Notes: a model not told the origin generated them from the letters alone. DNA of 64,000 nucleotides from Datisca glomerata (GCA_003255025.1 QANY01002976.1:1795615-1859614), one strand, 5' to 3'; shown: positions 11,347-23,656, numbered from the stretch's first letter. A program made the numbers and translations.

Positions 11347-12280
11347 TATTCTTTGAAAAGAAGTTCATATTAATATTTTATAATTAAAATAATATTAAAA
11401 ATAAAAAAAATCTGTGAAAGAGCCAAAACTAATTTATTAACATGGAGATTTCAATTTTTTATTTACTATTTCACTATTTAAGATGATTTTATTTTCTTTA
11501 TTATTAACAGATAGTCAGATGCTTTAATTTTATAATGTAAACAAAAAATGAACTAGAACTTAAAAGTTAATAATATAATAAAAAAGAGCACATCCAATCA
11601 CTTTTAACTGTCCAGAGCTTCAAAACTTCATTTTTAACGAGTGATACATAAATCATTGAATCAATTTTGTTAATAAAAATGGATTCAATAATAGGACAGC
11701 TACATTGTGACCAATATTTTTAATAATTTCTCTCAAACGACAAAATGTGAACCGGAGATTTAGGCCTATTTCATGAATATGAAGTGTATTAGGTTAAAAA
11801 AAACTAGCACGCCACTTCATTTTACAAAATTATAGTGAAAATGTAAAAAATGTTTTTGTTTCTGTTTTTTTTTGTTTGCTCTTAGTAAGCCAAATCTAAC
11901 GTTTCTGTTTTTTTTGTTTGCTCTCTTAGTAAGCCAAATCTAACTCATCCAGATCTGATTAGCCGGCCTATATCCAACAGAAAATCTAGATCTGTGAATA
12001 ACTATACATATAACATTGAAATTAATCTGTTTAAGGAAATGGGTGAGGAACAATGTTGAAGAATGTGTCTTGTGCTCAAAAGGCACGGCACCCATGTTCA
12101 CCACAATGTACAGTGTAATGTAAAAATGTACTACAGCAATCAATCGGTTGTGAAAAATTATGGCGTCGTTTGCTTTAATGCAGGTAAAACAGAATCATCT
12201 TTTGGAAAGACAGACATATAAAGACTAATATGAAAAAGAAGACACTCTGTGGAAGTTGAACCGGTCGGTGAAGGAAGGAT
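11347..12280. other. AT-rich intergenic DNA
   Basis: No gene is seen. It contains a tandem duplication of about 43 bp at about 11,857-11,944 (GTTTCTGTTTTTTTTGTTTG, then CTCTTAGTAAGCCAAATC). The end nearest 12,280 is presumably the 3' UTR of CYP28. Confidence 0.5.
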
Positions 12281-15200
12281 TCAAGGCAGACTAGGAGAAA
12301 GAGAAGGATTTGCCACTTTGACTTCTCCACAGTCACTAATATAAACAGTTTTAAGAGGTCTGTTCCATATCGAACGAGCATTCTGGGCTCTCTCATCTCC
12401 CAAAAACTCAGCCAAGTCGTTGAATTGCCGAATCCGCTCTCCTGGCTTGTATGTCGGAATGGAGGCTATGGCTGTCACAACATCCAAACCTGAAATTCAG
12501 TCAACATGACATTAACTTCTTGTAAAATTACAAAACATTATAAGAGGAAAAATTCTATTTGAACCATAACAAGGAAGAGCAATAGAAGCTTGACATGTAC
12601 TAGCTTCTTAAACTAAGTTATAAGCCACATTCAGGAATGTAAAGGGTCTGAATTCCTTAATTTATAAACTTAAGCCTGTACACATTGAGAGACGGCAATT
12701 TTAGACTTCCAAATAGTTGAAAGACGATCATTTATCTGTGTTTCCTATAGCTGCATTCTTCAGCTCATCAGAACAATAACAAACAATTCCAAGCAACCGA
12801 GAATCAGTTCTGAAAAATAGAAGTCTTTCAGAACTTGGAGAAGTTACTGAGGAGAAACACCCATTTTTTATGGTGAGATTAACTAATTAAGCATGTCCGC
12901 TTCTCCATCTTTATGGTGAATATGTTTAGCAGTGCCACTAATAATCTGGCATCATGGAAAAAAAATCTTCATAACTAAACAAAGAGATGGTGGTTTGTAA
13001 TGCTTTGTTCGATAGGACCTTGAACATCTGGGAATCAGAGTCCGTGTGCTGCTCTTCAAATCTATTGTGAAGACAAAATTCATGTGGGAGATTCTACTTG
13101 GTGGACTTATTCTGTCGCACATTTCCAGTATGATATTTCTCCTCGATAAGAAATTGAAAGTATAAAATCCAAACACATTGTTTAGAAGCATGCTGAGAGC
13201 GAAAGGAAGTTTCTTTTCTTTCTGTTTTTCCCTTCTTGAGCATTCTTAATCTATGATTAGACGCATTTCTTAATTAACTTGGGCATGTGAGCACATAAAA
13301 GAAGAGTAGTTCTACACCGACCAAGTTATTGACCAAGTGCGAAAGGAAGTTTCTTTTCTTTCTGTTTTTCCCTTCTTGAGCATTCTTAATCTATGATTAG
13401 AAGCATTTCTTGATTAACTTGGGCATGCGTGCACATAAAAGAAGAGTAGTTCTACACCAACCAAGTTATTAACCAAGTCTTAAATGACTAAGTGATGCGT
13501 CAATCATTAATAGGTTAATTTCCCAAAACATTTTAATGAGTCATAAAATACCAACTTATGAATGATTGACATATCACTTGATTGCTTAGAACATGATCAA
13601 TAACTTGGTCGGTCGAATTGTTCTTTCCAATGTATTATAGCCTTTGAAAACGTGGTGAAACACAGTTATAGCAACATGCTTCAACTAGAAATAGAGAAAA
13701 AATCAGATGTGATGTGTACAAGGGGTCAACAAGTGGGTTGGGGGGAAATAAGCCTAGTCAATGGGTTTTACTGAGAATGCAGAGGATTGACTTGGATTTA
13801 CAGAGCACCTCAGTGAGCCTTCGGCAGTGACAAAGTTCAATGGTGGCTCAATGGAGGAGGAATATGGTGAGGACTATTTATACAAGTCCTTTTCACGGGA
13901 AAGAGGGTGTAAGACCACCATAATTTTGGAAACAATAGTTGTAAACATATTGGCAATAATTATAATGCTAGTCAATCAGAAGAATATGCCAACCAACTAT
14001 CCTTGCGGCCTACTGGGTTGAGACATTAATAGGGTATATTGATGAATCACATCAAAAGTTCAACGGCATTGTTAGTGAATTATACACATAACCTAAAAAT
14101 ATTCTGATTGATTGGCAGAATATTGACAATATATTTACAGCTATTGGTTCAAAAATTACGGTGGTCTAACAGAGGGAACCACCTAAAACTAATCCTCAAT
14201 TAGTTACTAAAGTGTAACTAATTGTAACCGCCTCAACTAATCATGCTGAGGTAGGAAACGGAATATTGGGTGCGCCTAAGAGAAATTGATACGTTGTGGA
14301 TCGAGAGTGAGAGTCACACTGCTAAGGTGGCCTAGCGAGTGAGTCGCGTCAACTAAAGAGGCTGGCAGCACTAATCAAGTCACCTCAAAGGGCACCTATC
14401 ACCTAAATACCTTTCCGAGGAGTACCGCAGGGGGGGCACCTATAGCTTGCTGAGGTGGCCATGTCGGGACAACCTTTCTGACATGACGAAGCCACATCCT
14501 AATCCTTCTAGGCCACATGTCTCCAAGTCATTCCCAAGCGAGGGTGTGCATTCATCAAGTCTTGCCACTTGACTTGATGATAGTGAGGGGATAGGGATCA
14601 AGGCAGCTATGCAATACAAGTGAGGCCCAGTGAATCCCACAAATAAATCTAGCCTAAAGAGTAGTCTTATCATTAATCTTTATGCAGAAACAGAGTATTT
14701 TAGAAATTAAATGAGCAGTAAGATCTGATAGTAAGACCAAGTGAATCCCACAAATAAATCTAGTCTAAAGAGTAGTGAAATCAATAATCTCCCTGTGAAA
14801 TTTTGCTCCAAAAACAGAGTGTTCAGAAATTAAAATGAGCAATGAGATCTGAGAGTACAAAATATTTCCAACTGAGAAGTAACAATCAGAAGAACAAGCA
14901 TAAAACACTAGAAATAATCAAAACATACATTAATCACCGTTCATTTCTCAACTTAACGAATACTTTCTTCTCCCAACTATAGAAGACATCAAATATGAAT
15001 AATTTTGTCCCAATAGAGAGCTTATTTCAAAAGTAAAAAATAAACTAATCTGACGCGAGAGCAATGAGTCTATAGCTCATACCTTCAAGCACTGTGCCAA
15101 ACACTATATTCTTGTTATCGAGCTGCGGGCACGGCCCAGGTCCAGTGGTAATTAAGAATTCAACGTTATGGTAATTGGGGTCGAGCTTAATGTCATCTTC

Positions 15201-15785
15201 ATCGTCATTCTCTGAAAGACAAAGCGAAAGAACACCACCCTTCGAATGGGTCAGCGTGAAGGCATTGGAATCAACAGTCTCAGTGTTGCGAGCCAAGTTC
15301 AATGGCGACCGGACCTCGCCTTTTTCAGGGCGACCTTGGCGACCACCGAGGAAGAACTGGCCGGGAAAGATTTTATGAACCAAAGTTCCCTTATAGGAAG
15401 ATCCACAAGAACCAGTACACATTGACTTGAAATTGGAGACAGTGATGGGTACGAGGTGGCCGTAGAGGCCGAGCACGAGACGGCCGAGAGGGGCGGAGTC
15501 GGAGCAAGCGTTGACATCGTCGTTGCCGGAGATGGTTCGGTTGGGAAGGAAGTTAGTCGCACAAATGCTCATGTCCATGAAGACACGGTCGGTGATGGTG
15601 GTGTCAGGTGGAGGAGAAGCTGAGGAGGGTGGTGGAGTGCTGGCGGTGGAGAGAGAGAGCGAAGTTGAGAGGAAGAGGAGGGAACGGCGACCCAGGTGGT
15701 TCTTGAGGTTGTTGGGGTTTACATGGTGGTTGGAATGGTGGTAGGATATGACAGGTGGAGACGTGGGTGTTAGAGAGTAACCCAT
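12281..15785 (-). CDS. CYP28: Peptidyl-prolyl cis-trans isomerase CYP28, chloroplastic (2 exons)
   Basis: Exon 1 is 15785-15083 (donor GAAG|GTATGA) and exon 2 is 12489-12281 (acceptor TTTCAG|GTTTGG). Together they make 912 nt, 303 residues plus stop, with one glycine codon split. I recognise it from KIFPGQFFLGGRQG, LCLSENDDEDDIKLDPNY, FLITTGPGPCPQLDNKN and the C-terminal IRQFNDLAEFLGDERAQ and NPSLSPSLP, which match Arabidopsis CYP28 (recalled, not searched). The N-terminus is a plausible transit peptide; RR at residues 33-34 before LLFLSTSLSLSTAST resembles a thylakoid-lumen twin-arginine signal. Against cyclophilin A, the HRIIPGF motif reads HKIFPGQ, so the catalytic Arg is Lys and the pocket Phe is Gln: isomerase activity may be weak or absent. 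The 2,593-bp intron holds duplications and a MITE. The gene looks intact. Confidence 0.9.
13199..13478 (+). repeat. 140-bp tandem duplication in the CYP28 intron
   Basis: Two near-identical copies with a 140-bp period, each starting GCGAAAGGAAGTTTCTTTTC. Each ends with the left terminus of the adjacent MITE (TTCTACACCRACCAAGTTAT), so the duplication took in the MITE end. Confidence 0.85.
13451..13622. mobile_element. MITE in the CYP28 intron
   Basis: Imperfect terminal inverted repeats: TTCTACACCAACCAAGTTAT at the left and ATAACTTGGTCGGTCGAATT at the right, extended by the internal arms CAATCATTAATAGGTT and AACTTATGAATGATTG. It has about 170 bp and no coding capacity. Related copies lie at 645-752 and 19,853-19,959. 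The superfamily was not determined. Confidence 0.65.
14629..14860 (+). repeat. 111-bp tandem duplication in the CYP28 intron
   Basis: AGTGAATCCCACAAATAAAT starts both copies (14,629 and 14,740), followed by a shared CTAAAGAGTAGT and AACAGAGTRTT. Mismatches show it is older than the 140-bp duplication. Confidence 0.75.
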
Positions 15786-16240
15786 GAGGTATTGAAGTTT
15801 CAGAAGACATGATCATAGATTGGTAATGGTCTCTGAATGAGAGAGATAGAGAGAGAAAGAGATTACGAAGGAGGGAGAGACGGAGTGATGGTGGCCACAG
15901 AGAAGAGTGGGGCCTGGTTTTAGTAGATATGGTTTTCTCTCTCTGTATTTAGATAATCGTTCGTTTTATTTTCTTTTTTTCTTTAAACCTTGATAGACTC
16001 AACCAGGGATTTGCATCGGTCCGGTTTGGGTCTGTCTTACGCCGAAAATCGGATTTCTTTGTTATTTGTCCGGATCGGGTTGGTCCAAAATTTATTTTAC
16101 TCAAGTCCGAAGTCAGAACCAATAAAGTTTCAGCTTTTCAGTTGGATTTTTGAGTATTCTACAGTAATTTTATAAAAAAAATAATTTAAATATGATGCTT
16201 TTAAAATTAATTTTAAAAATAAAGTAGTTTAGGACACTTA
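15786..16240. other. CYP28 5' flank and a hAT-like terminus fragment
   Basis: A GA-rich run at about 15,835-15,880 lies in the likely CYP28 5' UTR (CT-rich in the transcript sense). From about 15,995, CAGGGATTTGCATCGGTCCG followed by GGTTTGGG resembles the ends of hAT-like non-autonomous elements. No gene is seen, and no promoter element could be assigned. Confidence 0.35.
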
Positions 16241-16855
16241 GGACGAATGGGCCTTTGCAAAATATGCCTTCCACATTTTTCTTTTAATACCCGCGATCGA
16301 AAGCAGAAGCTTATCACAGCTCGCGAAGAAGAAGACGGCTCAGCCCGCAAACGCCTCCCTTTCCCCGCTGCCGTTCGCCGACGATTGTGTCCGAAGTTTT
16401 ACTATCATTTCGCCGGCATTACATCATCTCACTCTTATCTCACTCTCATTTACAAAAAAAAATTTCAATCTCTCAAATCACTAGCAAGAACTCCTCAAAT
16501 CCTAGGTATATTTCTAACTCCTTTGATATCTTAAATTTGTTCTTCAAATCTTAAAATTATTCATTTTTTATGAATGTTGTATGGATATATGTCATCAATT
16601 TTGTAATATCTCTTTTTAATCTCTCTCAAACCCTAGATTTTCATGTGTTTTGAGTTTTTAAAATCTTGAACTTATTCAATTTTAGATGCATTTTCTCAAT
16701 TATATGATGTTTAAACTCTTAATTTGTAAGATTTTATTTATGAATGAGTCGATATATTATGAAATTGTAGTTATTAGCTTTAAATTTGCAGATTAATTTG
16801 TAGAATTTTTAGATCTAGTTTTGAAATTGTTGTATATTGTTTAGTAGGTTGACAA

Positions 16856-16975
16856 ATGGGGGAAATGCCTATGGTAGTTTTGTGTTACATGAATGGTAAT
16901 GTCGTAATCAGTGCAAATGAAATTTCTTATGTTCAACCTTCAATGAGAAGAATTGTAATTCAATGTAATATTTGA
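16856..16975 (+). pseudogene. N-terminal fragment resembling plant MULE transposase
   Basis: Thirty-nine codons starting MGEMPMVVLCYMNGNVV, then a stop. The pattern (MVVLCY.NG....ISY) is typical of the start of plant MULE transposases, as I recall. The rest of the protein is absent. A 37-bp tandem duplication (TGTAATTCAATGTAATATTT at about 16,953 and 16,990) begins near its end. Confidence 0.5.
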
Positions 16976-17037
16976 CTTAGTACATTTTTATGTAATTCAA
17001 TGTAATATTTGATTTAGTACATTTTCAGGCTGCGCTG

Positions 17038-17098
17038 AAGGCGTCTTTTGTAAATACACATTTTGTCAATTTGAAGTCGTCTTTACAAAAGACGCCTT
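17038..17098. repeat. Perfect 17-bp inverted repeat with 27-nt loop
   Basis: AAGGCGTCTTTTGTAAA (17,038-17,054) is the exact complement of TTTACAAAAGACGCCTT (17,082-17,098). The position near a MULE-like end parallels the palindrome at 11,053-11,079. Confidence 0.85.
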
Positions 17099-17130
17099 TC
17101 GACGTGGCCAATACTACTGTAGTTTTGGAA

Positions 17131-19852
17131 TTAGTTTCAAAACTAAATTATTTTTAGAATTTATTTTAAAACTCACATTAAAGCCAGAAATACCCCCTTT
17201 TCAGTTGGCGTTTTACAATTTAAAATTTTATTTTGTTAATAATCAGTAATAATAATAATTAAAAAAATTATCATTTTAAAAAAGTCAACTAAGTTATAAA
17301 ACTACATGTACTATAATACATCATGAACTACATTTATTTTATTATCATTTGTTTTAATTAATATCTAAACTAAATTATTTTTAAATTGTAAGAAAGATTT
17401 ACTCATTTTAAGTTACTTAAAAATTAGAAGATTAAATTATTATCTTCAATTATAAATAATAAATGTTTCAATTATCTTCATATATACCTATTTAATTATA
17501 AATAATATTGTTTTACTATTATTTTTACAGAAACAGTAAGATTGCATATTTCTGAATATTAATGTATATTTTTATTGTTCTTGTAATATAACCAATATAT
17601 ATTGACCGATCTACTAAATATTATTATTAATAATCTTTTTATCATTTTTAGTGTAATTTATGTAAATAACTATTATCAGAGTAATAATAAAATTTTTATG
17701 AATTTACTTAAATAATTATTATACATTCCCAATTTTGACCCAGAAGCAAGCGGATAAGGTAAGCAGTTATAACATTTTTTACGTAAATAATTATTGCAAT
17801 CCATATAAATATATATTCCCTTATCTAACAAAAGTATGTAAATATATTACCAAAAATAATTTGTAATATATTTACTCCAAATTTATATTTATTTATCTCA
17901 TTATTATACACATATTTTGTCTAAATATCAGTAATAATTCTTCTAAAATTTAAGGAATTTCTCTATCTTAAATATGCATTTAGTGAAAACTTATAGATTT
18001 TAAAATAAAAAACAAGTCTACGTTAAAAAATATCTTGTTATTCTGAATTTATCTTTATTTATTTTATGAATAAATATATATTTTCTAAAAACCACAGCTA
18101 TTTCTCCTAAAAATAAGGGATTGCTTCATCTTTAAAAAAATATGCATTTAATGAAAAAATTAAATAAATAATTATAGGAGAAATATTTAGAAATAATTAT
18201 TTTCATTAATTACATAAGTACGTATAGAAATAAAACGGACCAATAAATGAAAATAATGACATAATTCATATTATTCTTATTTTGTCATATGCTATATCTC
18301 TTCTATATAATACCCTTTTGTGGATTTCATAAATAAAAGTGTTGAATTCATTTTTTATATTATGAGTGTTAATCATATTTTTTTATATATCTAATGTGTG
18401 CATCTTTATCTTACCAATTTTCGGTATTATTAGTCTCACAATTTTATTTTCTTTTTTAAGATAAGAAAATCTAAAGATTTTTTTTTAAATTTTATTAAAG
18501 AACAATTGGGTTACATTTTTAAAAATCTAAATATTACTTATAGATGATCATGACTAGTTTTAGCCATTTATCTAATATATATTAAATATATTAACATTAT
18601 CTTTCGTAAGGGTGGAGTGTGAATATAAAGTTATAGTCAAACTAACTTGATTATTAACTTAATTATTTTTAAAAATAATTAAAAAATTATAGCACCCTAT
18701 CAGAATGGTTAAATGCTACAATTTTCATTTTTAGTTCTAGCTTCGATCTAGACCCAGATTGGAAACAACTTTTCTCTTTAACACGTAAACCGCTTTTTCA
18801 TTCTCCCAAGTAAATATTGGATTTACTAATTAAAATAATAAGAATATCTAATTGAGGGATGAAACTAAGGGACCATAAGAGAGTGATACTTGAACTGAGA
18901 GTGAGAATTTTTTAAAAGTAGAAGAAGATTAAAGAAATTATGCGAAATTTTTGGAATGAAAGTTATTATATATAGAAAAAAAAGATTAACTATATAGATT
19001 ATGTTTAAGCAAGAACTCTAAATTAATTTTTTCAAAAAAGAACTCCAAATTAATTGATTTTTGAATTGATAAGTTAATGCCAACAGTCAATATTTTTTAA
19101 TAAGATTTTTTACCATTAAAAATTGATGTCAAATTATCAATATTAAGACTATTTTTGAAAATCAATGACTATTGGCAAAATTTTTTTAGTGGTTTGGAGT
19201 CTGGGTGAGCTGTTTTTTGTTCTTCGATCTGGTCTCAAGATCGGGCCTATTAGTCTCAAAATTTTCACCTTCAAGGCCCAAAGCCCGACCTTGTTTAATT
19301 TGGTCGTGTCTCTGACTTAGTCTTTTGGTTTCGGGTCTAGACCATGATCAGGTCGGTCTCAGGAAGGTTTATCGGGTTTCCGGTTCTTCAGGCTTCTTTA
19401 CATCCCTAGACTCAACTCATGCCTAACTAATTAGGGTTAGTACTACATCAACTAATTATACAAAACGTGTATATTGTTCTAAAAATTTATCTATATGAGT
19501 CATGATAAGTACTTTAATACTATAAGGAATTAATTACACTAAGCATTGGAACATAAATTTGAAAGTGATAAACCTCCAAATTCAAAACATTAACCACAAA
19601 CAAATCTGTGGGCTAATACTTCTTACTCTTTGTTCATCACACTTCCACTCATATGCTTTGTAGTATAAAGATAACTATAACTATTCTAAATTGATAGTGT
19701 ATATGATTTTACATCACACGTAAAATTTAAATTAATAAAAAATATATATTTTCATTTATAATGTGAATGTATCGTTTCATGCTACATGTGTTATCATATC
19801 ATGGTAATGTCAAATATCATGGAGTTACGTAACATTTTTCTTTAACTCAATG
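17131..19852. other. AT-rich intergenic DNA
   Basis: No gene is supported in this 2.7 kb. The only recognisable item is at about 19,200-19,415: text rich in CGGGTC/GGTCTG that ends TTTACATCCCTA (complement TAGGGATGTAAA), resembling a hAT-like terminus. Otherwise it is simple AT-rich sequence. Confidence 0.55.
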
Positions 19853-19959
19853 AATAATTCTAGAGAGACTAAGTAATTGATCAAGTTTTAAATAATTAAG
19901 TGTTGTATTAATCATTTATAGGTTGGTGTTTTATTACTCATTAAAGTGATTTGATAAAT
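19853..19959. mobile_element. MITE, left part, split by the Tat retrotransposon
   Basis: AGTGTTGTATTAATCATTTA then TAGGTTGGTGTTTTATTACT match the MITE at 13.5 kb and the copy at 0.65 kb. The Tat element enters at 19,960-19,964 (TAACC). On its far side, AACCTATAAATGATTG (59,335-59,350) looks like the start of the MITE's missing inverted arm. Confidence 0.55.
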
Positions 19960-19964
19960 TAACC

Positions 19965-20829
19965 TGAACAGGTAAAAAATACCCATTGCCAGGTGGACAA
20001 GGGGGTAACCAAAGGGCTTGCAGAAAATGGTAGAAAAATGAAAACGAGTAACAAGGCTAAAGTCGCGAGACACCCGTAAACAGATGGAAAAGATCAGCGC
20101 TTCAAGAATGGGGACCAACACCTCAAGGGACCAGCACCTCAAGCACAGGAAAGAACATCCGACTGGGAAATTGCATCAGAACGGGAAAGAGCATCAGAAC
20201 GGAAAATAGCATCGAAACGGGAAAATGTGACTAGTTAACGGGAACTGACGGACGAGGGACCCACGCCTTCAAGAACGGAAAAAGGAACCTGAAGATCAGA
20301 GAACTATCCTGAATGAGTAAGGCACTCGCTGAACTGTGCAAGAATGGGAAGAGGAGAATCAGTAAAAGAACGGGAATGGACGAAATGGATCTGGAATGAC
20401 AATCAAGTGGCATGATTGATTAAGTAGTTGAGAGGCTCGGACGAGGCAGAATGACAGGCCACCAAGTGGCCACGATTAACTGGTCTGAACAACAAGAAAT
20501 CATTAAGTGACTATGATTGATTGATGGCTGAATAAGACAGATGGAAGTGCCAAGTAAGGAAGGGAAAGATGGCCATGCTTGATAGGAACATCCCCTTCCT
20601 TTTATTATTATTCTAATCAATTCATGTAAATTAGGAAGTCTATATAAGGCGGGCGTACTAAATGAAACATGAGCATCTAATACAACTCAAGTAAATAGAA
20701 ATCAGAGCATTTATTCCTTACATTATCTTGTTCTTAAACTCTCTCTCTCCCTCATTAATACTCATATAAATCAACCTTTATCAATACTTTTCTCTTTGAT
20801 CCCTGATTAGTAAAATTTGTTTTTTTACA
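19965..20829 (+). repeat. Tat element 5' LTR
   Basis: Begins TGAACAGGTAAAAAATACCC and ends TTTTTTACA. Followed by TTTTAGTGCTTTCATTGAGA, the likely primer-binding region (tRNA not identified). Several 10-20 bp internal tandem variations (GGGACCAACACCTCAAG, GAACATCCGAC) are shared with the 3' LTR. Confidence 0.82.
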
Positions 20830-20893
20830 TTTTAGTGCTTTCATTGAGAGTTGAGAGAAAAGCTCAAAAGACCCACCCTACAAGACCATAAAC

Positions 20894-21034
20894 ATGCCTA
20901 GAATCAGATCCAACGTAGTTCTAAATGAGGACAATAGGACCAAAATGAAGATGAGCACGTAAATCAATCAACCCCACTGACGGAAATGCTATAGACGATC
21001 CTAAATGGGATGCATGAGATGGAATGGAGGAACG
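20894..21034 (+). pseudogene. Tat gag, 5' fragment
   Basis: Starts ATG at 20,894 (MPRIRSNVVLNEDN), soon meets stops, and is cut at 21,034 by the Athila insertion. The rest of gag continues after 32,048. Confidence 0.55.
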
Positions 21035-21949
21035 TGATGCTCATTTAAGATGTCCTACGCAAGTGCATGTGCCGTAATCAAGTAATACAATGATAAGAAG
21101 AGTGTCGAACCCATAGGGAGAACAAAGCTTATAGTGTAAAAATGAAACAAGGTTTAAGATGTGAAATAGTCTCGTAGCAAAGTATGATTGAGCGATGTGA
21201 TTTTAAATTTAAATTCTAGAAAATACTAATAGACTTAAATACCCACTGACAGAAAATCGCAACAAAGCTACCAAGATGTATAAGAATCTCAACAAGATAA
21301 ATGGGCTAGCATGGGTCATTTCCTTTTTCATCTACCTTATCTTTATCAAACTAAGTTTTTTGCTATAACTTTTGGTTGCGTGATTATCAAGCATCCCTTG
21401 GCCAACTTCACAACTAAGTCTTTAAGTGCTGGCTTAACAGGTTACAAGGCTTGTCCATATTTCTATGCAACATGCAAAAATACCTAAGTCTACACGAATC
21501 AAATGCTCATGTATTTTCAACTTATGTACTCATGTATTGATTATGATTTTTCACTAGATTAATCTCGGTCAAGCATTATTCTAACTTGTTTTCTAGTAAC
21601 ATTGGCTAGATACTAAAAGAAATAGGCATTAACACACGATAATCAAAATACTAAGATGAGCAAGCAGACAAACTTAGATTAACAAGATAAAGTAAAATCT
21701 AAAGTTACATCACCATGCTAGCCACAATTTTGCTCATGGTGAGCTTGGTGGCAAACTCACAAATCATCAAATACATTGGTATCGACATCAAAATGTGTAT
21801 GAAGAAAGATTACACAAATAATGAAAAATGGGAAGAAAGGAGGAGAGAATTAAAATAATAGTCTAACTCCATTGTTTACTTCCTTATTTTTTTTCTTTTT
21901 CTATTATCGTCTTTTTCGTCTTTCTTTTTGCGCAGGTTTGCTTCGTACA
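21035..21949 (-). repeat. Athila 3' LTR (element sense)
   Basis: Aligns with 31,074-32,048 but lacks two segments present there (about 45 bp near 31,400-31,446, and about 20 bp near 31,501), which explains its shorter length. Confidence 0.85.
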
Positions 21950-23650
21950 AGCTATTGTCGTCTACCTCCAAAAATGAATATCCTATTTTTTCATTCTTTT
22001 TTTTTTTTCTGTTGCTCCCCCCAAAAAGATGGAAGGACAGCTTTAAATACCATGATCAAATCTTAGGGTTTCTCTTAGTTTTAAGGGCACGTGCTGAGCG
22101 CTAAGCGAGGAAGGGGACCACGAATGATGGATGCCGTGACACCTAGATAACTAACTCTGATGCAATGATTATTCCACATAACAGATTTTTACACACGCTC
22201 AAAACACACCGAACCACCTGCCGCGCTGGCATTAAATGGCTAGGGACTTAGCTGAACAAGCTGCATTCCTCAAAAGCTCCAGCAAACAAGAAGCCCTACA
22301 CCAAGAAATCCTAAGACATCAATTTAACTCTAAAAACCTAAACTAGCAGGCAAGTACAACTAAACTTAAACTGCTAACTAAGCAAACTAGCCTAAATATA
22401 ATCTAAATAAACTCTAACATCTCTCATCTCAGCAATGAAACAGGTCTAAAAGAGTTAATATAACTCTGAGATATCACACCCCAAACTTAGATCATCACTC
22501 ATCCCGAGGGATGCAAACCTAAATTACTAAAACCTAATTGCTCAACTACTCAACATAAGAGTAAAACTTAAATTTAACTGGCCAATCTACTAAAGCTACA
22601 AAAGTTTAAACCATGCTGACTTCGGATATAGCTAATCCCAACTAGTGAATGTGCGATAGGAGCCAAGTTGCTATTATTGAGGGAGAAAGGATATTTCAAG
22701 CCTAAGAATATTGATTCTATAATTCTAACATACTGCTAAACATCAACTAGAACAACAAGCATAAAGTGCACAAACAAGAGCATAACTTAACAATTTAGCT
22801 TAGCAATGGGGCTTAGGACAATGCAAACTAAGAAGGCTTGGCTAATCAATCAACATTATAAATATTATATATTTTCTCTCTCTTTTCTTTTTTTAAGTAA
22901 ACAGATAGAATCCTTTGTAGCTATTACTGCCTTTTTACATGAATGACAACATTGGTGATGAAGGCACCCGATTACTCAGCAGTATAACCGACTAGGTTGC
23001 TACTTAACTTTAACGCACCAAGGTGCTATAACTAGCTCATATATTTGGGCACCGTTTGACGCGAATGCCAACATTGGTGATGAAGCACCCGGTTACCCAA
23101 CACCTTAAGACATCATAACTATTCTATCATTATTATTACTATAATCTTTATTTATTTAACACTTAACCACAACAAACCTAGCAGCAACACAAACCCCCCA
23201 AACTTATCTCTTAAACACCAGCATATTGTTCTAGCTGACATAGAAGCAAAAAGCAGAGCTAAGAATCTCACCTAGATTTAAATTCTTCAAAGCTCCTCAC
23301 AACAGCAAGCTAAACTCCTAAGTGCTTAAAATATAAGGGGACCTAACTTTATCACCCTAAGCTCAGCAAGTTTTAAGCAGCAGCTACTGCAAGATTCAGC
23401 CAATTAAAAACAAAAATTTACTACTTATGGGAGAAGACAAAATTAGAGCAATAACTAAAAACAAGCATTAAAAGCATAAAGATAAATAGGAGAAAGGCTA
23501 ATCCCTCCCCCAACTAAAACCAGGCAGTGTTCTCACTGCCAATAATTATCCAGAAAATTTACCAATAGTTCAGAAAATGTTTTGATATTAAAAAGTTAAG
23601 GGAAAGAAACTCCCCTCTATGCTGCATCGAAGAGTGCTGCAGCACTCAAC
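21950..23650 (-). other. Athila 3' untranslated region
   Basis: Non-coding, between the accessory ORF and the 3' LTR of the minus-strand element. It holds an imperfect duplication around AACATTGGTGATGAAGGCAC (about 22,950 and 23,070), each copy followed by CCGRTTACYCA. No gene is seen. Confidence 0.6.
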
Positions 23651-23656
23651 CATCTT

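Larger units (their letters stand above)
16250..17130 (+). mobile_element. Remnant of a second MULE-type element
   Basis: A GC-rich 5'-UTR-like block (about 16,270-16,505) ends at a plausible splice donor (CCTAG|GTATATT). An intron-like AT-rich stretch follows, then a short coding start at 16,856. The right end GACGTGGCCAATACTACTGT resembles the right end of the PMD-MULE at 11,318 (TGACATGGCCAATTCTGCAT). The transposase body is missing, so this looks like an internal-deletion derivative. The left end was not found. Confidence 0.45.

Noticed and set aside
5825..11356. 9-bp target duplication for the PMD-MULE
   Set aside because: Flanks near GAAACAATTT and TATTCTTTGA do not match, so the ends remain approximate.
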